Assembly: GCA_963774895.1 (NCBI GenBank) | Contig: CAVZGN010000002.1 | Location: forward strand, 248,001 to 312,000 | DNA length: 64,000 bases | Direction of reading: 5' to 3' | From: REEB76 sp963774895 | Lineage (GTDB): Bacteria; Pseudomonadota; Gammaproteobacteria; Natronospirales; REEB76 | In this document: in pieces, positions 49,642-58,348 of the stretch | Layout: each line of letters opens with the position of its first letter | How positions within the stretch are numbered: the stretch's first letter is position 1 | The notes under the pieces: model-generated | What the model saw: only the letters and a program-made list of their open reading frames with translations | Database searches by the model: none | Told to the model about the DNA's origin: nothing | Position numbers and translations under genes: made by a program

Positions 49642-51720
49642 CTAGGGAATACTGCGTTCGCTGTACTGTTCCAACAGCGCCTGTTGTGCCTGGTAGGCGC
49701 CTTTCTTGCGCGGCTTGAGACGCCGGTATCGGCCGTCCGGTTGCAGTACCCAAGAACGGGTGTTGTCTTTCAAGTATTTCTTCAGGTCCTTGATGATGCG
49801 GTCGCGGTGTTTCTTCTGCAGCACCGGGAAACTCACTTCCACGCGCCGGAAGAAATTGCGCTCCATCCAGTCGGCGCTCGAACAGTACACTTCTTTCTTG
49901 CCGTTGTTGTGGAAGTAGAACACGCGGCTGTGCTCCAGGAAGCGCCCCACGATGGAACGCACATGGATGTTCTTGGAGATCCCCGCGATCCCCGGCCGCA
50001 GGCAGCAGATGCCGCGCACGATCAGGTCGATGCGCACTCCGGCCATGGAGGCCTTGTACAGCGCCTGGATGATGCCCGGATCGGTGAGCGCGTTCACCTT
50101 GACGATGATATGCGCGCGTTTTCCGGCCAACGCATGTTTGGCTTCGTCATCGATGCACTCCAGCATGCTGCTGTACAGCGTGAACGGCGCCTGCTTGAGC
50201 TTGTGCAGTTTCATGACCTTGCCGAGGCTGGTGAGCTGCAGGAAGATGCGGTTCACGTCCTCGCCGATCTCCGGATTGCAGGTCATGAGGCTGTAGTCGG
50301 TATACAGGGTCGAGGTGCGCATGTGGTAATTGCCGGTGCCCAGGTGCACGTAGCGCCGCAATCCTCGGCCCTCACGGCGCACCACCAGGATCATCTTGGC
50401 GTGGGTCTTGTAGCCGACGATGCCATAGACCACGTGCGCGCCGGCTTCCTGCAGCTTGTTGGCGAGCGCGATGTTGTCGGCCTCGTCGAAGCGCGCTCGC
50501 AGCTCGATGACCACGCTTACTTCCTTGCCGGCCTGGGCCGCTGCCACCAGCGCGTCCACCACGTTGGAGTCCGGCCCGGTGCGATACAGGGTCTGCTTGA
50601 TGGCCAGCACTTTCGGATCAGCAGCTGCCTGGCGCACAAAATCCAGCACCGGCATGAATGAATCGTAGGGATGGTTGAGCAGCACGTCGGTGTTACGCAG
50701 GGTCTCGAACAGATCGGTGCTCTTGGCGACCGACTTGGGTATGTGGGGCATGAACGCCGGATATTTCAGTTCCGGGCGGTTATTCACCAGGCCATACACC
50801 TGTTCCAGCCGGTTCAGGTTCACCGGACCGTGCACCGCGTAGACATCGTCGTTGCCCAGTTCGAACTGTTTCTGCAGGAACATGATGGTGTCGTTCGGGC
50901 AGTCGTCAGAGACTTCCAGGCGTACCGCGTCGCCATAACGGCGCGAGGCCAGTTCGCCCTGCACGGCGCGCAGGATGTCCACCACTTCTTCCTCGTCCAC
51001 GTACAGATCGCTGTTGCGCGTCACCCGGAACTGATAGCAGCCGTTCACTTTCATGCCCGGGAACAGTTCATCCACATAAGCATGAATGACCGAAGACAGC
51101 AGCACGAATTCATTGTTGCGCGCATCGCTGGCCGGCACCTGGATCACCCGCGGCAGGGAGCGTGGCGCCTGCACGATAGCCATGCCGCTGTGACGTCCGA
51201 ACGCGTCCTTGCCCTGCAGCGGCACGATGAAGTTCAAGCTCTTGTTGAGAATGCGCGGGAAGGGGTGCGCCGGGTCCAGCCCCAGGGGGCTCAGGATCGC
51301 CAGCAGTTCGTCGTTGAAGTAGCGCCGGATCCAGGTTTCCTGGGCGCTGCTCCAGCGGTCGCGGCGCACGATGTAGATACGTTCATTGGCGAGTGACGGC
51401 AGTATCAGGTCGTTAAGCACCTTGTACTGTTCGCTGATGAGGTTGGTGGCATGCTCGCGGATGGCGCGCAGGGTTTCACCCACCACCATGTCATCCGGTG
51501 AAATCGGTGCGGATGCCAGTTCCAGGCGCTGCTGCAGGCCGGCCACACGGATCTCGAAGAATTCATCCAGGTTCAGGCTCGAGATGCACAGGAAGCGCAG
51601 GCGTTCCAGCAGTGGGATGGACGTGTCCTTGGCCAAATCCAGCACCCGGTGGTTGAACGCCAGCACGCTCAACTCGCGGTTGATGTAGAGCTCCGGCCTT
51701 TTAAGGTCTGTGGCATCCAT
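49642..51720 (-). CDS. ppk1: Polyphosphate kinase 1
   Basis: A 692-aa enzyme that polymerises ATP gamma-phosphate into polyphosphate. The N-terminus has ELSVLAFNHRVLDLAKD, the catalytic histidine lies in GYKTHAKMILVVRRE, and the phosphate loop is YVHLGTGNYHMRTS. The C-terminal domain includes IRGICCLRPGIAG. Length is standard. Its upstream region faces the phosphoesterase gene across a 281-bp divergent gap that should contain both promoters. Confidence 0.96.
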   Translation of the reverse strand: MDATDLKRPELYINRELSVLAFNHRVLDLAKDTSIPLLERLRFLCISSLNLDEFFEIRVAGLQQRLELASAPISPDDMVVGETLRAIREHATNLISEQYKVLNDLILPSLANERIYIVRRDRWSSAQETWIRRYFNDELLAILSPLGLDPAHPFPRILNKSLNFIVPLQGKDAFGRHSGMAIVQAPRSLPRVIQVPASDARNNEFVLLSSVIHAYVDELFPGMKVNGCYQFRVTRNSDLYVDEEEVVDILRAVQGELASRRYGDAVRLEVSDDCPNDTIMFLQKQFELGNDDVYAVHGPVNLNRLEQVYGLVNNRPELKYPAFMPHIPKSVAKSTDLFETLRNTDVLLNHPYDSFMPVLDFVRQAAADPKVLAIKQTLYRTGPDSNVVDALVAAAQAGKEVSVVIELRARFDEADNIALANKLQEAGAHVVYGIVGYKTHAKMILVVRREGRGLRRYVHLGTGNYHMRTSTLYTDYSLMTCNPEIGEDVNRIFLQLTSLGKVMKLHKLKQAPFTLYSSMLECIDDEAKHALAGKRAHIIVKVNALTDPGIIQALYKASMAGVRIDLIVRGICCLRPGIAGISKNIHVRSIVGRFLEHSRVFYFHNNGKKEVYCSSADWMERNFFRRVEVSFPVLQKKHRDRIIKDLKKYLKDNTRSWVLQPDGRYRRLKPRKKGAYQAQQALLEQYSERSIP

Positions 51721-52001
51721 ATGAATGAGATTAAGACGGTTTTGTTACGGACACATGACGCAGATACGGCATTGGTTTCTAGTGCCAATGCATCAGGTTT
51801 ATGAAGTCTATATTAAAGCTTAATTAAAGCGTCATCTACATTGGGCCGAACGCCTTGTCATACGGGCTTCGGCCGTCAGAAAAAATTCACGCAAACGCAA
51901 TTTCGGCGTCACCTGCTAGATCCAGTATCACCACGGCATTTGAGTGAAAACCCAATGTATTTGGGTGATTGATCCTCAACAATTCTATAAGGAGATCAAC
52001 T

Positions 52002-53663
52002 ATGCAAACGCGACATTATTTGAAGCGTGGCATCACGCTGGTGCTTTCGGCCGCAATGGTGATCGCCACCAATATGGCAGTGGCGAATGGTGGTGGCAAT
52101 GATTCGGCAGCAGCCTATCCGACTGCCACACCCATCAAACATATCGTGGTCATTTTCCAGGAAAACGTCTCGTTCGATCACTATTTCGCCACCTATCCCA
52201 AGGCGCGCAACCCGGTTGGTGAGCCGCGATTTGAGGCGGCACACGACACACCGACGGTCAACAATCTGGTGACCTCCAACCTGTTGACCAATAACCCGAA
52301 CGACACCAACCCGGCAAACGGTGCGGGTGCCAGCGATCCGTTCCGTCTGGATCGCACCCAAGCGGCCACCGCCGACCAGAATCATGCCTATACCCCTGAA
52401 CAGCAAGCCTACGACGGCGGTGCCGCGGACTTGTTCCCGAAATACACCGGCACGGCCACCTCCGGTGGCGCCGGCGCCTTTGGGACCACGGGCCAGGTCA
52501 TGGGTTATTACGATGGCAACACCGCCACCGCCCTGTGGAACTACGCGCAGCGTTTCGCCATGAGCGATAACGCCTACACCGATACTTACGGGCCATCGTC
52601 ACCGGGAGCAGTGGAAGTGATCTCGGGGCAGACGAACGGCCTGCAACTGGTGGCCAGCTCAAAAAGCTCCTATTACGTCTCAAATAGCGATGGTAGCTTG
52701 ACGATGATCGGCGATGTGGACCCGGGCTACGATGTCTGCTCCAGCTCCACCAATCAGGCCGTGCTCACGGGCAAGAACATTGGTGATCTGCTCAACGCGA
52801 AGAACATCAGTTGGGGCGGATTCATGGGAGGCTTTGACCTCTCGGCCACCAACCCCAATAACACCAGCGGTTGTGCTCGCAGCACCTACTCGTTCGTGAT
52901 CAACGCGGCGACCGCAGACTATATTCCTCACCATAACTGGTTCCAGTACTACGCTTCCACGGCCAATCCAAACCATCTACTACCCAGTTCGGTTGCTGCC
53001 ATCGGTTATACCGATGAGCCGAGCAGCACCACGCCTGATCCGGCCAATCACGAGTACGATATCCATGACTTCTTCGCCGCCGTCAACGCCGGCAATTTCC
53101 CGGCCGTGTCTTACCTGAAGGCGCCAGCCTATCAGGACGGTCATGCCGGTTACTCCGATCCGCTTGACGAACAGACCTTCGTCGTCAAGGTGGTCAACTT
53201 CCTGGAAAAACAGCCCGAATGGAAGGATACGGCCGTGATCGTCACTTGGGACGATTCGGATGGCTGGTATGACCACGCTTTTGCAACTACCACCAGCCCG
53301 TCGTTCGATCCAACCGCGGATCAGTTGAACGGTTCTGGTAAATGCGGAAGCGGCACGCCTCCGAAAGGATTGAGTGGCCAGCCGGTGAACGGCCGCTGCG
53401 GTCCCGGCACTCGGCTTCCGTTCCTGGTGATTTCACCTTACGCCAAGCAGAACTACGTGAGTCACACCGCCATTTCACAGGCCTCGGTGGTGCGCTTCAT
53501 TGAAGACAACTGGCTGGGCGGGCAACGTCTCGGTGGCGGGTCGTTCGATGCCTCGACGGGCAGCATCACGGATATGTTTAATTTCCGGAATCCGGATGAC
53601 CAGCCGCTGTTTCTCTACCCGCAAACCGGTACTCCGGTAGATGAACAACATCATCGGCACTGA
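52002..53663 (+). CDS. Secreted phosphoesterase-family protein (acid phosphatase / phospholipase C-like)
   Basis: A 553-aa exported protein with a signal peptide (LVLSAAMVIATNMAVA) and the PF04185-type phosphoesterase fold. Motifs are HIVVIFQENVSFDHYFATYP (metal/nucleophile region; FENxSFDH-like), YTDTYGPSSPGAVEVISG, and TAVIVTWDDSDGWYDHAF near the end. Family members hydrolyse phosphate esters or phospholipids outside the cytoplasm. AAGGAGAT precedes the ATG at 52002, decisive over the longer frame from 51969. The C-terminus is histidine-rich. Position beside ppx/ppk1 suggests a phosphate-scavenging role. Confidence 0.88.
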   Translation: MQTRHYLKRGITLVLSAAMVIATNMAVANGGGNDSAAAYPTATPIKHIVVIFQENVSFDHYFATYPKARNPVGEPRFEAAHDTPTVNNLVTSNLLTNNPNDTNPANGAGASDPFRLDRTQAATADQNHAYTPEQQAYDGGAADLFPKYTGTATSGGAGAFGTTGQVMGYYDGNTATALWNYAQRFAMSDNAYTDTYGPSSPGAVEVISGQTNGLQLVASSKSSYYVSNSDGSLTMIGDVDPGYDVCSSSTNQAVLTGKNIGDLLNAKNISWGGFMGGFDLSATNPNNTSGCARSTYSFVINAATADYIPHHNWFQYYASTANPNHLLPSSVAAIGYTDEPSSTTPDPANHEYDIHDFFAAVNAGNFPAVSYLKAPAYQDGHAGYSDPLDEQTFVVKVVNFLEKQPEWKDTAVIVTWDDSDGWYDHAFATTTSPSFDPTADQLNGSGKCGSGTPPKGLSGQPVNGRCGPGTRLPFLVISPYAKQNYVSHTAISQASVVRFIEDNWLGGQRLGGGSFDASTGSITDMFNFRNPDDQPLFLYPQTGTPVDEQHHRH

Positions 53664-53747
53664 ATACTGGATCCGCGAGATGTAGCTCGGTTCGGTCCGT
53701 GCTTGGGATTAGACTCCACAGCGGTCAAGGTTGACCCAAGCCGTTTC

Positions 53748-53778
53748 GGTACGCACCCCCGGGAAGGGGGTGCGTACC
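53748..53778. terminator. Strong hairpin after the phosphoesterase gene
   Basis: GGTACGCACCCCC and its exact complement form a 13-bp stem with a 5-nt loop, 85 bp after the stop codon. There is no clean T-run, so it may be a weak terminator or an mRNA 3'-end stabiliser. Confidence 0.6.
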
Positions 53779-53853
53779 CCATTTGATGGCCGCGTGGCGG
53801 ATCTCAATTATCGCGATTAACCGCAAAGCAAAACATAAGGTTATCGTGTTCGC

Positions 53854-55206
53854 ATGAATGCTCACATGCACCGCTTAGTGTCGGCTGGAATATTAGTCGC
53901 GGGTACGGTGCTGCTGCTGCGTACCGCCGATGCGCGGGAGCAGACCACCGGCTGGAATCCACACCCGGTGCAGCTTATCTATCCACCGATCCAGTCACTC
54001 TCAGCCATGGCCCAGTTGGGAAAGCAGCTGTTTTACGATCCGCGCCTGTCAGGATCCGGGCGCATGTCCTGCGCCAGTTGCCACAGCCCCGCCCACGCTT
54101 ACGGTCCGCCGGGCAAGGTTTCGGTGGTTCTCGGCGGACCGGATGTGCACAGCGCAGGATTTCGTGCCGTACCGTCACTGCGTTACCTCTACCGCCAGCC
54201 GCCCTTCAGCATCGGCCCAGACGTGTCCGGCGATAACGACACGGTAGCGAGCTTGCAGCAGCAGGCACAGAAAGCTACGGGCCATGAACGCGTCCTTAAA
54301 AGCGCGCAGGAGCCGCTGGCCGCCGCCGCCAACCTGGTGCCGCAGGGTGGCCTGTTCTGGGACGGGCGTGTGAATACCCTGCAACAACAGGTGAACGGCC
54401 CCATGTTCGACGCCTTTGAGATGGACGCGGGCTCACCGGACACGGTGGCCGGGAAACTCGAACGAGCCCCTTACGCCGGTGATTTCCGCCGGCTATTCGG
54501 CACCGATATCTTCGAACACCCGCAACTGGTGGTGTCGGAAGCCATGTTTGCAATCGCGCGCTTCGAAATCGAAGATCCGAGCTTCCATCCGTTCACCAGC
54601 AAGTACGATGCCTGGCTGGCCGGCAAGGCGCGCTTAACCTCCACCGAACTCCGAGGCTATCAGCTATTCAACGATCCCAACAAAGGCAATTGCGCCGCCT
54701 GCCATCTCGACCAGCCGACCCGCGACGGACTGCCGCCGCTGTTCACCGACTTTCAGTACGAAGCCCTGGGGGTGCCGCGTAATTCGGCGATACCCGCCAA
54801 CCGCAACCCCAACTACTATGATCTCGGCATCTGTGGCCCCATGCGCACCGACGCGCGCAGCGAGACGCAGTACTGCGGCATGTTCCTGACTCCCAGCTTG
54901 CGCAACGCGGCGACCCGCGAGGTGTTTTTCCACAACGGGGTGTTCCATTCGCTAACGCAGGTGATGGACTGGTACGTCAACCGGGATCTGCAGCCGGCGC
55001 GCTTTTATCCACGGGACTCCGCCGGCAAGGTCATCAAATATAACGATATCCCGGCGCCTTACCGCGGCAACGTGGACATCGTGGATGCGCCTTTCGACCG
55101 TCATCCGGGTCAACCACCGGCACTCAGCAAGGCGGAAATCCGTGAGGTGATCGCATTTCTGAACACGCTGAGCGACGGTTACACGAAAACGCCGCCCAAT
55201 AATTGA
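53854..55206 (+). CDS. Di-heme cytochrome c peroxidase / MauG-like protein
   Basis: A 450-aa exported protein with a signal peptide (VSAGILVAGTVLLLRTADA). Two heme-binding motifs, MSCASCHSP (about residue 75) and GNCAACHLD (about residue 283), define two cytochrome domains. LGKQLFYDPRLSGSGRMSC is the family N-domain signature. The C-terminal YFHNGVFHSL-type segment (VFFHNGVFHSLTQVMDWY) and TPSLRNAATREVFF are conserved. The group includes peroxidases and MauG-type oxidases; which activity applies is not resolved. It is alone between two terminator-like signals. Confidence 0.88.
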   Translation: MNAHMHRLVSAGILVAGTVLLLRTADAREQTTGWNPHPVQLIYPPIQSLSAMAQLGKQLFYDPRLSGSGRMSCASCHSPAHAYGPPGKVSVVLGGPDVHSAGFRAVPSLRYLYRQPPFSIGPDVSGDNDTVASLQQQAQKATGHERVLKSAQEPLAAAANLVPQGGLFWDGRVNTLQQQVNGPMFDAFEMDAGSPDTVAGKLERAPYAGDFRRLFGTDIFEHPQLVVSEAMFAIARFEIEDPSFHPFTSKYDAWLAGKARLTSTELRGYQLFNDPNKGNCAACHLDQPTRDGLPPLFTDFQYEALGVPRNSAIPANRNPNYYDLGICGPMRTDARSETQYCGMFLTPSLRNAATREVFFHNGVFHSLTQVMDWYVNRDLQPARFYPRDSAGKVIKYNDIPAPYRGNVDIVDAPFDRHPGQPPALSKAEIREVIAFLNTLSDGYTKTPPNN

Positions 55207-55327
55207 TGCATAGTTGTATCGGGGCCTCGAGATATCAGGAACTTGTGACGGAGCGTGTGCACATCAATCGCGCTACAATTCGCCGGCCGATGCTCGTAAC
55301 TCCCGATCGTTTTCTTGAGGTGCCGCT

Positions 55328-55873
55328 ATGAAATCCGTTCTCCGTTCTCTGGTCGTTGCTGTGCTGTTGGCAACACCCTGGATTGCAGCCGGCGCCGCCG
55401 ACACTACGCAATCCGATCTGTTGAAAGTAATGTCAGTGGATGATTACCGCGCCACCGGACTGGACAAGCTCTCGGATGCCCAGGTCAAGGCGCTCAGCGC
55501 CTGGTTCGCCAATTACCAAAGCCAGCACGCGAAAGACTGTGGACAATCCGCGGCCATGGCGCCAGCAGCGGTACCCACTGCGGCTGCATCAACGCCTGCT
55601 GCCGCCACATCCAAGCAACATAAAGTGGATGGCAGCACCGTCACCTCCAGCCGCATCCAGGGAAAGTTCACTGGCTGGTATGGTGATACGGTATTCAAGC
55701 TTGAAAATGGTCAAACCTGGCAACAGACCGATGACAGCGTCGTGACCATCGCCGCCATGCAAGATCCCGAAGTCACCATTTCCAAGGGTTCCTTCAACGT
55801 CTATTATCTTGAGGTCAAGGGCATGACGGATTCGGTGGCGGTGATCAAAATCGAACTCAAAGATTCGAATTAG
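55328..55873 (+). CDS. Hypothetical exported protein
   Basis: A 181-aa protein with a signal peptide (VVAVLLATPWIAAGAA). An N-terminal helical motif (DDYRATGLDKLSDAQVKALSAWF, abridged) is joined by an alanine/proline linker to a C-terminal beta-rich domain (IQGKFTGWYGDTVFKLENGQ). I recognise this two-part pattern as recurring in unnamed gammaproteobacterial proteins but know no function. TTGAGG stands before the ATG. It converges with the HTH regulator gene 37 bp away. Confidence 0.6.
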   Translation: MKSVLRSLVVAVLLATPWIAAGAADTTQSDLLKVMSVDDYRATGLDKLSDAQVKALSAWFANYQSQHAKDCGQSAAMAPAAVPTAAASTPAAATSKQHKVDGSTVTSSRIQGKFTGWYGDTVFKLENGQTWQQTDDSVVTIAAMQDPEVTISKGSFNVYYLEVKGMTDSVAVIKIELKDSN

Positions 55874-55910
55874 AGTAACGCCGCTATTATTTTAGTTGCA
55901 GATTCAATCG

Positions 55911-56498
55911 CTACCATTGCGTGATGTAAAGAATCGAGAAGTGGCTGGAGCCGTCAGGTGCAGCCGGGCTGATCATTACTTCCTGAAAATCGCCGCCATA
56001 TCTTTTGCGGATGGCATCCATATAGTCGCTCACCAATACGGCGCTCGAAGTTTTCCCCGATATATTAGTTTTGTTTCCATTGCCGCTGCGGCTGATATCG
56101 ATCACATGGATACCGGCCGGCGCCATGTGCAGGAATTGCTGGGCGAGATCCTGCGTCGGCATTTTCCCGGCTAGCAATTGTTTGGCACTCATCGGGTAGA
56201 TGGCGGTGGCGCGGCCGACGATGAAACCTACGAGCAACACCACGATGATGACTGCGGTCATGACCGCACGCCAGAGCCAGGCACGTTGCCGGTCATGCTC
56301 ATCGCCGTTACTGAGCAGGGTTTCGGGCGCAGTCTCCAGCGCCTGCGCCAGGCGCGTGAGTACCTCGTCCGAGGGCCGCGAGCGGCCGTTCTCCAATTTG
56401 GATAAATACGATTGTTCGATGTCAGCTTTCTCGGCCAGGGCCGGCTGGGTCAGACCGCGGGCCAGGCGCAGGGTGCGCAGATTGTCGTGGAATGCCAT
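55911..56498 (-). CDS. Membrane-anchored HTH (XRE-type) regulator
   Basis: A 195-aa protein. An N-terminal XRE-family helix-turn-helix (NLRTLRLARGLTQPALAEKADIEQSYLSKLENGRSRPS, abridged) is followed by one transmembrane segment (VMTAVIIVVLLVGFIVGRA) and an extracytoplasmic domain of about 95 residues. This places the DNA-binding part in the cytoplasm and a sensor-like part outside, as in other membrane-bound transcription factors. GAGG before the ATG at 56498 supports this start over 56576. The ligand and target genes are unknown. Confidence 0.75.
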   Translation of the reverse strand: MAFHDNLRTLRLARGLTQPALAEKADIEQSYLSKLENGRSRPSDEVLTRLAQALETAPETLLSNGDEHDRQRAWLWRAVMTAVIIVVLLVGFIVGRATAIYPMSAKQLLAGKMPTQDLAQQFLHMAPAGIHVIDISRSGNGNKTNISGKTSSAVLVSDYMDAIRKRYGGDFQEVMISPAAPDGSSHFSILYITQW

Positions 56499-56652
56499 GT
56501 ACCTCACCTCGTTGTAAATCTTGCGACGGCGATAAAGTGTGGTCGATAAACCCAGGAATAGGAAGGCGGAAAACACAGGAATATTGCTGGAATAGGCATG
56601 AATTATCAGTGACTTGCGTGACTATGGCGGTTGTACCCGTGGCGCGGGAAGT

Positions 56653-57354
56653 TCAGAGTCCCAATAGGAAGAACACCGCGATGAACTGCAGCACGCTGCC
56701 GCCCAGGCAGAACAGATGCCAGATGGCGTGGTTGAAGCGCAGCTTGTCGAGGGCGTAGAACACTGCGCCGATGGTGTAGGACACACCGCCGGCCAAAACC
56801 AAGACCAATGACGGCGTGGGCAGGTTGCGCACCAGCGGCATGATGGCCACCAGTCCGATCCAGCCCATCGCTACATACGCCACCGTCGAAACGATATCGA
56901 AGCGATGGCCAAAACCGAGTTTCGCCACGATACCCACCGCCGCCAAACCCCAGAGGATACCGAACAAGCTCCAGCCCCAGGCACCCTGCAATCCCACCAG
57001 CACGAAGGGCGTATAGGTTCCGGCGATCAGGAGATAGATCGAGAGATGATCCAGGCGGCGCATGAAGCGCTTGAACTCACCCGGCTGCACGTAGTGATAA
57101 ATGGTGGAACTCATATAAGTGAAGATCAGCGCCGCCCCGAAGATGCTGAAGGTGACGATCTGGCGGTCAGTGCCAAGGAGCGCCGCCAGGGTGATGAGCA
57201 CCGGCACGCCGCCCACCGCCAGCAGGAAACCCAGGAAATGGGTCAGAGTGTTGAGCCACTCGTCGGAGTTGAATTCATCCGGGTCGGAAGTGGTCGGGCG
57301 CATGCGTCGTTTCAAAATCTTCACCTCATGGACGGATACTATAATTGATGGCAC
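56653..57354 (-). CDS. Hemolysin III / PAQR-family membrane protein
   Basis: About 220-233 aa with seven hydrophobic segments. Family motifs are NTLTHFLGFLLAVGG (containing the conserved H), SSTIYHYV with the metal-binding histidine region, RRLDHLSIYLLIAGTYTPF, and the C-terminal HAIWHLFCLGGSVLQF. The zinc-site Ser/His/Asp pattern (S-x3-H, D, H-x3-H) is present. The start is uncertain: a TTG near 57315 has a GAGG 9 nt upstream, and an ATG at 57303 is also possible. Despite the name, bacterial members are usually not shown to be toxins. Confidence 0.85.
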   Translation of the reverse strand: MPSIIVSVHEVKILKRRMRPTTSDPDEFNSDEWLNTLTHFLGFLLAVGGVPVLITLAALLGTDRQIVTFSIFGAALIFTYMSSTIYHYVQPGEFKRFMRRLDHLSIYLLIAGTYTPFVLVGLQGAWGWSLFGILWGLAAVGIVAKLGFGHRFDIVSTVAYVAMGWIGLVAIMPLVRNLPTPSLVLVLAGGVSYTIGAVFYALDKLRFNHAIWHLFCLGGSVLQFIAVFFLLGL

Positions 57355-57380
57355 TCGCCATATGAAAAAGATTTTCCCCT

Positions 57381-57540
57381 ATGGGCGATGTCTACAGCGA
57401 AAGGCTGTTTTCCTACGGCACTCTTCAGGATAAAGCGGTGCAGCGCGCCAACTTCGGGCTCAGGCTCGAAGGAGTTCCAGATGCAGTCTTGGGTTATAAG
57501 CTTTCGAAGGTGACTATCAACAATCCAGCGGTGCTGACAA
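57381..57540 (+). pseudogene. AIG2-like gamma-glutamylcyclotransferase, N-terminal remnant
   Basis: RLFSYGTLQDKAVQRANFG and VPDAVLGYKLSKVTINNPAVL match the N-terminal part of AIG2-type gamma-glutamylcyclotransferases (LFxYGTLQ). The remaining about two thirds of the domain, including the catalytic glutamate, is absent. The frame runs into the reverse complement of a DUF4124 gene instead. It is a deletion remnant. Confidence 0.75.
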
Positions 57541-57651
57541 CGGCGTCTGGGAATAATGCACGTGGCCGTCTTTGTCGACCCAGCGGTACACCTGATCTGC
57601 AAATGCTACGGTCATGCAGGCGCACAGCAACAATGTGAAGATGATTTTCAT
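57517..57651 (-). pseudogene. Truncated DUF4124 protein (44 aa)
   Basis: The signal peptide (MKIIFTLLLCACMTVAFA) and DUF4124 core (DQVYRWVDKDGHVHYSQTP) are intact with a good GGGAGG ribosome site, but the protein stops after LSAPLDC. Homologues continue for another 50-150 residues. The truncation point coincides with the end of the AIG2 remnant on the other strand, so one deletion probably cut both genes. Confidence 0.75.
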
Positions 57652-57750
57652 GGCGACCCCTCCCGATCCCCGGTGCATTGAGTATAGCTTCGCGCCTGCC
57701 GGGCGGGGCAATGCGTCGGATGTGGTTCTAGCCCCCAATGAAAAATAAAT

Positions 57751-57774
57751 AACGGGGCGGTGAGCCGCCCCGTT
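57751..57774 (-). terminator. Rho-independent terminator of the AhpD-like gene
   Basis: AACGGGGCGG and CCGCCCCGTT form a 10-bp stem with a 4-nt loop. Read on the minus strand it is followed by an A/T-rich tract (TATTTATTTTTC). It lies 20 bp after the stop codon of the upstream minus-strand gene. Confidence 0.8.
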
Positions 57775-57793
57775 GTTGTCTTGCAGCCGGGCC

Positions 57794-58348
57794 TCAGCCA
57801 GCCTTCTTCCATAGCTTGGTTTCGAGCTGTTTATCGAGCGGGGTTCTGGCGATAAGGTTGGTGTAATTGGTCAGGGTCACCATGCCGACCGCCAGCACGA
57901 TCTCCAGGATATTGGCACGCGTGTAACTCGCATCCAGGAAATCATTGATGTCGCGTTCAGCGAGGTGGCCGCGACTGTTTACAACCTTGGCGGTGAAGGA
58001 ACGCAACTTCTCCAGTTTTTTGTCCTTCAGGGGTTTGTTGGCGCGGATGGCGTCGATCACCTCGGACGGCACTTCGTCCCGCTCGGCGGCATCGCTTTGC
58101 AGGGCCACGCTATAAGCGCTGCCGTTCTCACGGCTGGCGGTCAGCAGAACGATCTTGCGTTCTTCCTTGCTGAGCCCGGTCTTCTCGAATAGCTCTCGGA
58201 GTGCCGCATGGCCTTTCAACAACAGCGGCGATTCGGCCATGACCGCGTAGATGTTGTGGATATCACCTTGCTGCAACTTGATCTTCTCGAGCTCGGTGCG
58301 TGACTCGGTCGGGGCAGTGTTGATGTCATATATTTTGAACTCATACAT
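57794..58348 (-). CDS. AhpD/carboxymuconolactone decarboxylase-family protein lacking the CxxC pair
   Basis: A 184-aa protein. The family region KIVLLTASRENGSAYSVALQS aligns with the AhpD motif E-x-x-x-L-x-x-x-R-x-N-x-C-x-x-C, but both cysteines are replaced: S77 and S80 stand at the CxxC positions. The rest (LFEKTGLSKEERKIV, DFLDASYTRANILEIVLAVG) keeps the all-helical AhpD scaffold. Peroxidase activity through a redox cysteine pair is therefore unlikely. GAGGAG stands before the ATG at 58348. The gene is monocistronic. Confidence 0.8.
   Translation of the reverse strand: MYEFKIYDINTAPTESRTELEKIKLQQGDIHNIYAVMAESPLLLKGHAALRELFEKTGLSKEERKIVLLTASRENGSAYSVALQSDAAERDEVPSEVIDAIRANKPLKDKKLEKLRSFTAKVVNSRGHLAERDINDFLDASYTRANILEIVLAVGMVTLTNYTNLIARTPLDKQLETKLWKKAG

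Noticed and set aside
51721..52001. Possible Pho boxes in the divergent ppk1/phosphoesterase gap.
   Set aside because: The candidate words need insertions or several mismatches in both halves; too degenerate to list as sites.
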